Shown here: one piece after another, positions 37,074 through 46,970 of the stretch
Layout: each line of letters starts with the position of its first letter
Numbering within the stretch: position 1 is the stretch's first letter
Source of the DNA: Chondrosia reniformis
Lineage: Eukaryota > Porifera > Demospongiae > Chondrillida > Chondrillidae
Assembly (NCBI GenBank): GCA_947172415.1
Contig: OX359199.1
Location: 2,444,001 to 2,508,000, forward strand
Length of the DNA stretch: 64,000 bases
Reading direction: 5' to 3'
Translations under genes and position numbers: made by a program
The notes under the pieces: model-generated
What the model was told of the DNA's origin: nothing
Databases searched by the model: none
What the model saw: only the letters and a program-made list of their open reading frames with translations

Positions 37074-37452
37074 TTTTGGAAACATTTCCAGAACAGTAAG
37101 AATTTTAACTAAGAGTAGGATATGTAGCTCTATTTATAGAACAGGCTGACTTATTCACTCAGAAACTATCAATGTGATAATATACTAAAAATAGCATCAA
37201 AATCCACTGATAGGGAGCAATATATATATATACATACTAAAATATACAATTAACTAACCACGTATGATTTCATATTTACACATGCATGAAACTATTTCCT
37301 GTAAAATATAAATTATTGTAATCTACGGCATTTTTTGCTTATCGTACAAAGTATTCCATGCACATAATACTATCAATGTTTTATATATACTCATGTAGTA
37401 TATTAAACATACCATCTCCTTCTTAAACATTATAAGCCTTAGCAGCTATATA

Positions 37453-38041
37453 CAGTGTAGTCCACATAATTCAAATCTTAGAATTCATTATTAAAAATTT
37501 GAATTAGGCAAAAATTTGAATTGTCAGTATTTTATCAAAATCAATGTTAAACACAATTTCTAATGAAAGTAAAGTCAATTATAAGTACTGTCTAGTAAAG
37601 TACCATATATTGGGAATGCGAGAGTAAAACAGATTGTGATTTGTCAAAATTACGGGTATAAGTAAACATTGTGGTTAAAATTATGCGATATAAAACTTAG
37701 ATGTACGGGACATATATGCGGAATTACTGAGGTGTCAAATCATAGACTACCATTACATCGATGTAATATGGTTAGTCTATGGTCAAATTAATACGTATCA
37801 AAAGATTGCGTACACAGTCAAAGATATGTGGCTTCAACATGGGCAACTATTTCGAGCTTTTTCCTTATGGATAAAGATTGGTAGCTGCTCTTTTCATTCT
37901 AGAAACAAAGCTATTTTTCCAACTAAATGAAATTGTCTGTTCAAAATTTTGTATTGCTGAAATACAGGGAATATATGGATTCTTCTAATTATGTGAAATT
38001 TCGAATGAATCAGATATGAATTATGTGGACTATATACACTG
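37453..38041. mobile_element. Tigger-like MITE
   Basis: The left end CAGTGTAGTCCACATAATTC is mirrored at the right as 'gaattatgtggactatatac' + 'actg'. An inner near-palindrome at 37740-37786 ('catagactaccattacatcg') centres on 'atcgat'. There is no transposase ORF. The extra 'tata' in one terminus makes the inverted repeat imperfect. Confidence 0.65.
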
Positions 38042-38610
38042 GATATATATATAATTAAGAGCATGCAGCAGTTAATAACCTATATAGTAAGCTGCAATCA
38101 CTATTCAGTAAATAGGCTCTCCATACCATTGTCTGACCTTTTCAGTATCAATAAACTTTTCATACCACAAGTACGTATATATGGCAAAGCTTCCTATCCT
38201 TCCTAGACAGCCAGGAAATCTGGTTCAAAAATCAAGTATATAAACATAATTAGGAACTGCACAGTGCATGGCTATAGGTGACACTACTTGTATATCCTTA
38301 TTGTTGTGCAATGTAAACGTTGTGATCATGGTCTATTGATTTAACAGACAATACCAACTTTCGTTATACATATTAAGTGCAAGTACATATATATCATGAT
38401 ATCAATATGCAGAAGATATAAAATTAATTCTATATCCTAATGCCTTACTTAATTTAGGAACATGGTTAATGAAAATGAAATAAAAATAAAACCAAGTGTT
38501 TAATTTACTACTCCACTTTACTAGGAAAAGAACATCTCCCTTATAACATCAAACACCCTGTGGCTACCAAGTTAATTGAATAAGTTATTTTTATACATCA
38601 TGGATATACT

Positions 38611-39625
38611 AGAAGTAGGGATCGATGCGCCCAAACATAGAAGTGATGTGTATAGTTAAGTTTCAGTATGCCACTTCTGCAATGTTAGCCTTACCATATG
38701 ATCACTTTCTTGTTTCGTTACTTTTTCTAGATGTGCCAATCACTGTTATAGTGCCATCCCTACTTTTAACTTCATTTTTGAATGTTTTTATTTAACTTGT
38801 ATTGCCCCTTTTTTCTTGTTAATATTTCTTTTGAAAGTTTTCTTGGCGAAAACTCGAAATAAAGTAGCAGAATAGACGATATAATCTAGAGTTCTAAATT
38901 AAAAAATGGCGTCCGAAAAGATCCCAAATTTGTCAAATAAGTTTTCTACCGTACTTTAACATTTAGATTAGGATATTAAAGGCTCCATAATCGTTAAGAC
39001 TACGACTGTATAAAGGCCCTGCAGAGCGACTAAGTAATTCGATAGCGGGGGGCGGCAGTACCTCCAATCTTTCTAACTCGAGTTACTTATTTATATACAG
39101 AGAATTTGAAACTTAATTAAAAAATGGCGTTCGAAGGGGCCCTAAATTTGGCACTCTCAAAAGAAACACGCTTCGGATGGAGCGCGTTGAAATCTAGGGT
39201 AGCCTATTCCATAGTTCGGAAACATTCATGACGATTTAGTATTTGTATGTACCTGCGTAAGTTCGCATGTTAGCGCTAGCTCATTTGAAAAAAGGAGAAG
39301 AAAAAATGAGGAATTTCAGAATTTGGCCTATTTCGGTTTAACCACTTTGCGAAGGTTGTAGACCATCGAAACATGTTTTGGCTTTTAGAAAAGCATGCAA
39401 AAACGACTGCAAACACACGAATGCAACCGAAAATCTCAACGTTGTTGATTTATTAGGTGTTAATTGATAATACATTGAATAGGGCGGCCATGTTTTTTTC
39501 GGCCATCCCTACTTATAGAGTACTACCGTATCTATGATTACCGTACTCTATGATTATAGAGTACTACCGTATCTATGATTACCGTATCTATGATTACCGT
39601 ATCTATGATTACCGTACTCTATGAT
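38611..39625. mobile_element. Fold-back element family A, near-complete copy
   Basis: It starts with 'tagggatcgatgcgcccaaa' and 'cttctgcaatgttagcc', which match one arm of the long palindrome at 63416-63791. It continues through a body shared with 1-440 and 62876-63300, and ends in repeated 'gattaccgtatctat' units. It interrupts the region just upstream of the gene fragment at 39689. Confidence 0.75.
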
Positions 39626-39688
39626 ATTTTGGCATGTTTACATATTACCGTAAAGCCGGAATTGAATACGATGTAGGTTGGATCCTAG

Positions 39689-39967
39689 ACTGGCCCATCC
39701 TACAACTAACACATTCAATGATGCCCAAACACTGGACAGACTTTTAACTGACATTTACCAAGGGTCTGTTTCTGGACCACATCAAAGAAGTCACAAGTAC
39801 GTGTGACTGTTTGGTCTATTATATTCATGATCTATTTTGTAATGAGTGTTTTATGGTGGCTGTTATACAGGTTTAAAAAACATCCCAGAGGTGACATGCA
39901 AGAGTATGGACAATATAGTGACTCTGTAGGCAGTTCAGGAACCCTTCGTAATGAGGACTTGCAGTAG
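39689..39967 (+). CDS. 3' end of an unrecognised gene (two exons)
   Basis: Exon 39689-39796 ends in a GTACGT donor. Exon 39871-39967 starts after TTATACAG and ends in TAG. Joined, they read 'LAHPTTNTFNDAQTLDRLLT', then 'DIYQGSVSGPHQRSHKFKKH' and a tail ending 'GSSGTLRNEDLQ'. The phase fits (AA + G). No family is recognised. Upstream exons were not found: the family A element occupies the place where they would be, so the gene may be truncated by it or simply have a long intron. Confidence 0.5.
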
Positions 39968-40122
39968 CTACATGTTTCTGTACTTTTTGTGGATATGTAT
40001 GTTATTAATTTTGTGTAGTACTATTTAATTATTTGTAATTCAAGAAGAAATGGTTAATTTCCATTATAATGTAAAATTGATGTAGTATACAGCATACACG
40101 TATACATGGCAGCTAAAAAAGA

Positions 40123-40194
40123 AGGGGGCACCGGGGATTGAACCAGGGGCCTCTCGATCTGCAGTCGAATGCTCTACCACTGAGCTATACCCCC
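40123..40194 (-). tRNA. tRNA-Cys (GCA)
   Basis: The minus strand folds as a 72-nt tRNA: acceptor GGGGGTA/TGCCCCC with discriminator T, D arm GCTC-AGTGGTA-GAGC, anticodon loop with GCA in 'CTGCAGA', and T arm around TTCAATC. One T-stem pair is a mismatch (CCTGG/CCCGG). There is no CCA and no intron. A T-run (TTCTTTTTT) follows as the likely Pol III terminator. Confidence 0.93.
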
Positions 40195-40268
40195 TGCCTT
40201 GGAAAAGATTAAAAGTAAGCTCCTTATGTACCAAAGTGACCACGGTTTGCCAACTTTTCTTGCACATC

Positions 40269-40775
40269 ATGGAAATGGACTCCTTTCTGAAGAGATTGGA
40301 ACAATTAGAAAGACAGGTTTACGGAATAGAAAAGTCTACTCTTGAACAACCTTCCTTTCGAGAGAGCCTACAAGAAATTGATTCAATATTAAAGAGTTTG
40401 GGAATAGTAGAAAATTCGAATGTAATGATGGCGTGGAAGAATGTAGAAGACATACAACGACACATTTCGGAGGAGAAGGAGAATGACGAAGTTATGGAGT
40501 CTGTAAAGTTAGAATTCCTTCTGGCTAAAGAAAGTTTCATTAGAGAACAAGCGGAGAACCTTGAGCGTCTCTCTAAAGTGGCCAAGTTTTCTGAAGTGAA
40601 GCTGAGTGGATTAGATAAAAGCGAACAGAGGATGCCTCCCATAGTGCATGCTCACGTCAATCAACAGGCCTCGCTCCAGGAAACGAGTAATGGCGTCAAA
40701 GATCTTCTCACAGATTACAACAAAGTTATGGGTTTGGTTTCAAAACAGTTTATGAATTTAACTGAAGTTCCCTAA
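40269..40775 (+). CDS. DCTN3: Dynactin subunit 3 (p22/p24) homologue
   Basis: A single uninterrupted ORF of 168 residues from ATG 40269 to TAA 40775. It is mostly helical and charged: 'FLKRLEQLERQVYG' at the N-terminus matches the family's opening heptads, and the C-terminus has 'LTDYNKVMGLVSKQFMNL'. DCTN3 is a small coiled-coil subunit of the dynactin shoulder, linking the p150Glued arm to the Arp1 filament for dynein transport. Length is close to the usual ~180 residues. It could be intronless or a retrocopy. It lies 75 bases from, and divergent to, tRNA-Cys. Confidence 0.75.
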   Translation: MEMDSFLKRLEQLERQVYGIEKSTLEQPSFRESLQEIDSILKSLGIVENSNVMMAWKNVEDIQRHISEEKENDEVMESVKLEFLLAKESFIREQAENLERLSKVAKFSEVKLSGLDKSEQRMPPIVHAHVNQQASLQETSNGVKDLLTDYNKVMGLVSKQFMNLTEVP

Positions 40776-40953
40776 CATTCTGTACAGTTGAACATTAGGA
40801 TGGATGTATGATGTAGATTAGTGGATTTCTAATGATTGATATTGAAGAATGTGTATATATCTACACAGATAACTACACTATGTTCATATGATTATGATAG
40901 GTAGAATGTTAAACTTGCATGATTAAGGCACACAACCTTTGGCACTACAGAAT

Positions 40954-41142
40954 AGCATCCATCAATTGCCCACAGAATATATAGCATCCATCAATTGCCC
41001 ACAGAATATATAGCATCCATCAATTGCCCACAGAATATATAGCATCCATCAATTGCCCACAGAATATATAGCATCCATCAATTGCCCACAGAATATGTAG
41101 CGTCCATCAATTGCCCACAGAATATATAGCATCCATCCATTG
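40954..41142. repeat. 29-bp tandem repeat, about 6 copies
   Basis: The unit is 'agcatccatcaattgcccac' + 'agaatatat'. The last copies diverge ('agcgtccatc', 'catccattgc'). It lies in the 3' flank of DCTN3. No coding role is seen. Confidence 0.9.
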
Positions 41143-41454
41143 CAAGCTATGGCCAGTTTATTAAATAGTAACACTAGTTGCAGGAAATAGTATGCCCCAA
41201 ATTCTGGATGTTTTTCTACATGTGGTCATTTTAGGGGAATATATCCATGCTCCAATCTTAAAGTTTACACATATCTTTCATGTTTGGGGAGGCACACCAC
41301 CAGGGGGTGTGTCTAACAGTACAGATAAACAAAAGGATACGACACATCTGCCTCTGACCATCCTGTTGGATCAAATCATCTTTTTTATCTAATCATTAAG
41401 AGATGTCAAAGAAGTAATCACCCATTTGTGAGTACCAGTTGATGGGAGACTTAC

Positions 41455-42781
41455 AGAATCCTTTCCAACAGTGTAATCAAACTTCTTTGCCAATGGTTTT
41501 ACTATACTTTCAGCAGATGGTGGGAGGAATTCATCCTGAGTTAATACAGCATGCATGTGAACAAGACACAAGAGATGAACAACAGAGTATACATACCTCT
41601 TTATCCATAGCATCTGGCTCATTAAAGTAGCTTCCCTTTTTGACCTTATCAGCACTGGCTTTCAACTTTGCATCAAACTTGTAATCCCCAGCATCATCAA
41701 ATATGCTGCAAGTTGAGCAGAGAATGTACAATTGCACATGAAGGTGGCTCATATTAGTACCCATTTGTTGGAGACAGAAAGTGTACCTCAAGTCTGCTTC
41801 AGGTGGCCTGCCTTTCCTCTGTTCCTTCTCTACTTTGCCTACAGGAGGAATGGATCAGAAAGTCCTTAAAATCCAGGAGTTATGGTCGATGGGTCACGAC
41901 TAAATTGTGTTCGTTATTAAGATGTTAGGTACCTCTGTCCTTTTTCTTGGATTTCTTTGGCTTCACTCCAGTCCTCAGGTAGGAGAGAATTTGGGTTAAC
42001 TTGTTGATAACGATATCATTTTTATTCATCAGAGAATGGTCCTATACACACATGTATATACACATTCCAGTGGAGGATTATTGTTTATAATGTATTTATG
42101 GAATGTATGAATAAAATTAATACTAGAAGGCAATCCGAATGTATGATTTTGTACATCTGGTGTCTATTATGCGGATGGTACTGACAAAAAAAAGCATCTC
42201 AAACTAAAGTATGGACATATTCTCTTATAACTATATACACTCCCAGACTTCTACTGCATGCACTGATGATTTGGAAGAGATGTGACAAGAGATGAGTACC
42301 ACACTCACCTCAATCTGAGGACAGTCGATCTGCCTTGCTCCTGATCAGAGTGGTAGGTATGTCTCCCCTTATGTACTCATATACATAGGCCTATGGGAAC
42401 AGTTTAAATGTATCATGAAAATATTACATATGAATCTAATTATCTTATGAATCTCATTACTGAATGCATGGAAAAGCTGGGTACATATACTAAATACCAA
42501 CATATATACAAGTATAGGCTCAGAATTGCCATCATGGCGTTGTAGTGAATGACCTCATATTCACTCACCTAAGGCATCATGGTGCTGGTATAAAGTAGTA
42601 TGTCTTGACCTACCATTCGACCAGGTGCAAACAACTCATTTCTCAGTGGAGGCCGATTGACAAACACACTTCGGTAAATATTTTTACCTGAAAAGAGTTC
42701 CCAAAACTAGGATTAATAGTGACGCAGGTTAAACATGTTTCCAACCAACCTATCACAGTGCTAAACTTGACTTCATCCTCC
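41455..42781 (-). pseudogene. IK: IK/RED spliceosome-protein gene, partial and frameshifted
   Basis: Seven minus exons match RED (IK): 42781-42750 ('EDEVKFSTVIG'), 42687-42614 ('KNIYRSVFVNRPPLRNELFA'), 42390-42309 ('GDIPTTLIRSKAD'), 42041-41933 ('NDIVINKLTQILSYLRTGVK'), 41838-41787 ('GRPPEADL'), 41705-41597 ('IFDDAGDYKFDAKLKASADK') and 41535-41455 ('AKKFDYTVGKDS', GTAAGT donor). RED is part of the B-complex spliceosome. In the third exon the frame shifts by one base right after KAD: one frame stops, while the next (CPQIE) fits both the family and the following exon. The N-terminal region, and the C-terminal third after 41455, were not found. It is either a disabled copy or a gene with a sequencing indel; I favour a truncated copy. 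Confidence 0.7.
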
Positions 42782-43217
42782 CTACAAACAGTCACAGAGA
42801 TTATATAGAACAAATACTACAATACCCACATAGTAACATAATGAGAATATAAAGTGGAGATGGACTGGAATAGTTAGAGGAACAAAGGTCACAGTTGCTA
42901 CATATCTAACATAATAATTCCACTGTTTGAGTGTATCCAGTGGTTAATTTGTTTCTGTGAGTACGTGAAATAAGATATAAAAACTCACTTATCTTTTTCA
43001 TGTTTCTGTTGGGTTATCTTCTTCTTCTAGGTAAATTTTTCAGATTGCATCGCTTCTATTCTCTGTCAAGTGATAATATCAGTTCTCACTTAAACGAGAC
43101 AGAATCCACTCCACACAAGTACCCCTACCTTCTGTTTCAACACGTAGTCCAGTCCCTTTACCAAATGGATATAGGATAATCATTTAATCTCTATTGTCAT
43201 TGCACTGAAGAAGAGAG

Positions 43218-43719
43218 ATGATTCGATTGAGGAGAGGACAAGAGACGCCCAGGTTGAACAAGACAGGCAGGCTACTTTCTCGGATTGTATCTCTAGTTCC
43301 AGTCATTTTCGTTATCCTAGCTATCCTATGGGGATACTATGTCTACGTATTTATCCTAATGATATTCCAGGGACCAGGTATGTCCTTGACCAATTACTTT
43401 CTATCTACAGATCAAGGGTTGTCAAACTTACTTTTGGGACGCCAGGTAGTCCAACTTATTGGAAGATGTATCGTTCCAAACATAAAATTAATAATTTTAA
43501 CACTGACTCTTTTTCCAAATTAAAATAAATTTCTCTCATCTACTACAGGTCTGGCGGATAAACCATTAGCAGCCAGAGGTATGTATTGTTCTGGTGTTTG
43601 ATACACTCATTGGTGGAGCTCCTTCAGCAAGTCAAAGGGAGGAAGATCGTCTGCGAGGAGGCGAAGACTCATGTACTGAAGATGAGCTATCTGAACGGGT
43701 CCCTCTGAGGAAAACATAG
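43218..43719 (+). CDS. ZDHHC2/15/20-like N-terminus spliced to a C-terminal tail, DHHC domain absent
   Basis: Exons 43218-43377, 43549-43578 and the one ending at TAG 43719 (starting 43629) join in phase into about 99 residues. The first encodes a basic start and one membrane segment ('LVPVIFVILAILWGYYVYVF'), much like the first segment of ZDHHC2/15/20 palmitoyltransferases. The tail is 'LADKPLAAR' plus an acidic end 'CTEDELSERVPLRKT'. The family normally has about 350 residues with four membrane spans and a zinc-binding DHHC core, none of which is seen. It could be an internally deleted gene or a short membrane protein. Homology rests on one hydrophobic segment and is tentative. Confidence 0.5.
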
Positions 43720-43787
43720 ACGATTACAATTTTATTGTACTGTGTATAAATTTGAATATGCTTAAAAGCATTGTAAATGCTCTACGG

Positions 43788-45120
43788 TTAAACATTGTGT
43801 GAAGTATCTGTAGAAGTCACATGATCAGGTTTTTGTCGGATGGAAGAAGTGGCAAAGTTTCTTGCATGTTGAAGTCTTGCTCTGCTGTTGCTGCAACTTT
43901 GTGGCCTCACAGAATCATGTTTATCATCCAGGTCATCAAGAACATGGAATAACTCTGTGAATCTATAGCACAGAATACAATTATAGACAATTATAGATAA
44001 CAAACTGAGAAATGCATGGAAAAAGCCATACTTGCCACCCAGTTCAGATTGAGCTGAAACCAAGACATTGTGAGACTTGTCAAAATCACACTCCATCCTT
44101 TTGACATTGATATATGGTTGGTTGGGCGTGGCTGGTTGCTGCCCTACCCTTTTATCACACTGGTCCACGATCTGAACTCCTGCAAGTTGAGTTCTAATCT
44201 CTACAGATGCTTGTATTGGATTGCCTATCATGATAAATTCCTGAAGTTTTGGTAACTGTCTAAGAGTATGTGATACTTCTTCCAGTGACGATAGCAGGTT
44301 TCCACTCACATCCAAAACTGTCAAGTTTGGGAACCTGAGTACTATACCATTTAAATCTTTTAATTTGTTATTGCTCAAATGTAATTGTTGAAGTGTCTTT
44401 AAAGTGGAAAATTTTGGAAGTGATTCCAAATTTAAACTTTCCAATTTTAGAACCTAACCAAAAGAACAATTACTGACAGTGACAATGAAACAACACTTGA
44501 TACATGAACCAGTAACAATCTAAACACACCATTTTCCTGTAAACATGGGTCATGCATGCTAACAAGGTGCTACAATATTGAGCTCTGCACACTCTACCTG
44601 TAAATGTGGCATTCCCTTAAGAGTATCAAAGGTCCTAATGGGGTTAATTGAAAAGTCTTGCTCTTCCAACTGTAGAAAAACAAACACACATAAAATGTAT
44701 AAAAGGTCAACAAACCTAATGAGTGATACTTTTAACAAATGCTAGAAGTTTTGTGTATTGTGTACTCCTTGAGAATATTCCTTTAGGAATCATGCATTAT
44801 CTCAAAACTAACCTTTTGACATTTCTGTATATCTGATGGAGGTGTGGTCAGTTTGTTTCCTGCTAAATTCAAATGTACCAGGGAAGGGAGGTTATAACCA
44901 CACTGAAACACATGACCCTTACATGATTAAACTGAATACCCTGCGTGTCTGCGAGCTTATTGCAGGAAGCATCTAAAACTCTCAGCTTTTTATATTTTTC
45001 TAGTCCCTTAATTTCAGTCAACCCTCTTCTACTCAATGTCATTTCGTATACAGTCAGAGGTGTGTCGCTTATGCTAGCCTGCGGCTGCAGTTTGGGGTCT
45101 TGCATTATTTTGGTGGCCAT
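43788..45120 (-). CDS. Leucine-rich repeat protein (SDS22-like repeats)
   Basis: Exons 45120-44923, 44902-44813, 44669-44598, 44453-44032 and 43962-43788 (TAA). Repeats include 'LRVLDASCNKL', 'LVHLNLAGNKL', 'LQQLHLSNNKLKDLNG' and 'LTVLDVSGNLLSSLEEV', then an LRR cap-like 'LQEFIMIGNPI'. The C-terminus is polar ('ELFHVLDDLDDKHDS'). About 318 residues; no signal peptide or membrane span, so cytosolic. Short SDS22-type LRR proteins often work in phosphatase regulation or cilia, but I cannot name the orthologue. The first intron would be only 20 nt (44922-44903), which is exceptional. The repeat across it is 28 residues rather than the usual 22-24, so an alternative non-canonical junction is possible. 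Confidence 0.75.
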
Positions 45121-45190
45121 TTTTAGAGGTAAAACTTATTAACTTGTAGTAATGTGACACGCCCCCAAATCTGCAAGCTCAAGATCTAGG

Positions 45191-46970
45191 ATGGATCACC
45201 TATTCCAAAACTCCTTGAAGACGCCAATCGAAGACAGTTATAGTATATTGGAAATATTGGGACAGTAAGTGTTATTCATGCAAGTTGGACACTGCTGGTT
45301 TACAAACACAAAATGTGGCAGTCGAGGTTAGAAACTCGACGTTATGTCGCAATACTAGTTTTGAGAACGGCGCGTGCAAAGTTTTCGTTAGTATTCGACT
45401 GTTTGCGTTCTCAGAAGTCGTGTTTGACTACTTGTAGCGTGTTGTCCAGTCAAAGGGCTGTCTTTTGGTCTTTGACCGACGACAATATCACGTTTCTGGA
45501 CCACGATATGCTCGCTCAAAGATGTGACATTAGCTATATGGTTTGTCAGATGTAGCTACATGTTGTTTATGCTGCTTGTATTAGCTACCTAGTGGAGTAT
45601 GATTTTCTGCATGCATTTTGGTACACGTCGCTTTGCGTTCATCAGTAAGACTATTTAAGGATAAGGTAGCTAGTGAATGCTAGCTAGCTAGCTAACTAAA
45701 AACAATAATAGCTATTGTTTTCCTACTTGTCAATCTTTTGCTCTAGAATAAAATGCTGCTTATAATACTGTGTGGTGTAAATTGCTAAGGAACTTACCAA
45801 TTACGATGCAGGATCGGGCTGTTTTGGAACGAAATCCGATAATCCGTGAATGTGGCGGCGGCCATTTTATAGCTTATTAATATGCAAATTATATGGAAGG
45901 AGACGGCTGGAGTCCAATCGCGGGTACTTCTGAGGCTCTAGCTCTGCCGTAAATGAAGGTATTGCTTTGAAACTTTCAGCGAAGATAGTCCAATAGTTCT
46001 TCTTTCCAAAAATGCAAAAAACTTAAAATGCGACCCCCTGACATAAAGTCGAGTTTCTAACCTCGACTGCCACAAATTAATTTGATATCAATTTGCAGAG
46101 GCGCGACGGCAGTAGTACGAAAGTGCAGACACCTCAAGACACAGGCGTTCAATGCGCTTAAAATTATACAGAAAAAGGTAACAATGTCCTGTAACCTAAA
46201 AGGACACCTAAATAGAAAGGCGATTGCCAATTATCCATACAGCACTGCCTTCTTCCTTTTAGCACGTCAGCCAGAAGACTATGAACAGAGAAGTGAGTGT
46301 GCTTTTGCGAGTCAGCCATGAAAATATCATAAGTTGTTGAATTTTTGGGTCACTAACTGTACCATAATGGCATTTCATCATAAACTGATGACATTTGCAT
46401 AACATTATTTCACTTTTTTACAGATAAAAATGAGAGAAATTTATGAATCAGAGGAAAATATATACTGGGTTTTAGAATTGGTTACTGGAGGAGAGATGTT
46501 TGATAGGTATTTGAAGAATAAATTTGCAATTCTGTAGCTTTCCTTTTACTAGACCCTTTGCAGATGAAAGGGGAGACCAGTTCATTTTTGACAGAATAAT
46601 GAAGGCTAATTATGACATGGATCCAGAATATTGGGAAACCATATCTGACAAAGCAAAAGATCTAGTGAAAAGGCTCCTCCTCCTGGACTATACTAAGAGA
46701 TTGACAGCCAAAGAAGCTCTTAAGCACCCATGGATACAGGTACAGAAATTTATCATTTTTATTGCAAATCCAGATATATATAGTGTTACAACAATGTATT
46801 CTAAAAACAGAAGCTGCATTGTTTAGGGTACTTTAAAATGAGTGATTGTTGTACTATTATAGAGTCAAGGAGTCACTGATAGTCACCTGGGAGACTGCCA
46901 AAACAAGCTGAAGGAAACCAATGCAAGGAGAAAACTAAAAGTGAATTGCAATGATTACCTCAAGATTTAG
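45191..46970 (+). CDS. CaM-kinase-like gene lacking its catalytic loop
   Basis: Exons 45191-45264 ('MDHLFQNSLKTPIEDSYSIL'), 46099-46177 (glycine loop 'ILGQGATAVV' and lysine in 'FNALKII'), 46263-46332 ('MNREVSVLLRVSHENI'), 46424-46506 ('WVLELVTGGEMFD'), 46553-46740 ('PFADERGDQFIFDRIM', 'DLVKRLLLLDYTKRLTAKEA') and 46863-46970 ('KLKETNARRKLK', TAG). The order and motifs follow CaMKIV-like kinases. Between VTGGEMFDR and PFADERGDQF, about 105 residues holding HRD, DFG and APE are missing; only a 44-nt GT-AG intron lies there and it joins in frame. The junction between exons 3 and 4 is out of phase by one base. It is best read as a kinase-dead remnant, though transcription is possible. Confidence 0.7.
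45314..46074. mobile_element. MITE with perfect 27-bp inverted termini, in CaM-kinase-like intron 1
   Basis: 'tgtggcagtcgaggttagaa' + 'actcgac' at 45314 is matched exactly in reverse at 46048-46074, with further similarity inside ('ttatgtc'). The interior of about 700 bases has no transposase. The flanking target duplication is unclear. Confidence 0.85.

Noticed and set aside
46082..46321. 79-codon plus ORF read straight through
   Set aside because: It merges a real kinase exon (46099-46177) with intron; the GT at 46178 and the acceptor at 46261 give the family-consistent splice.
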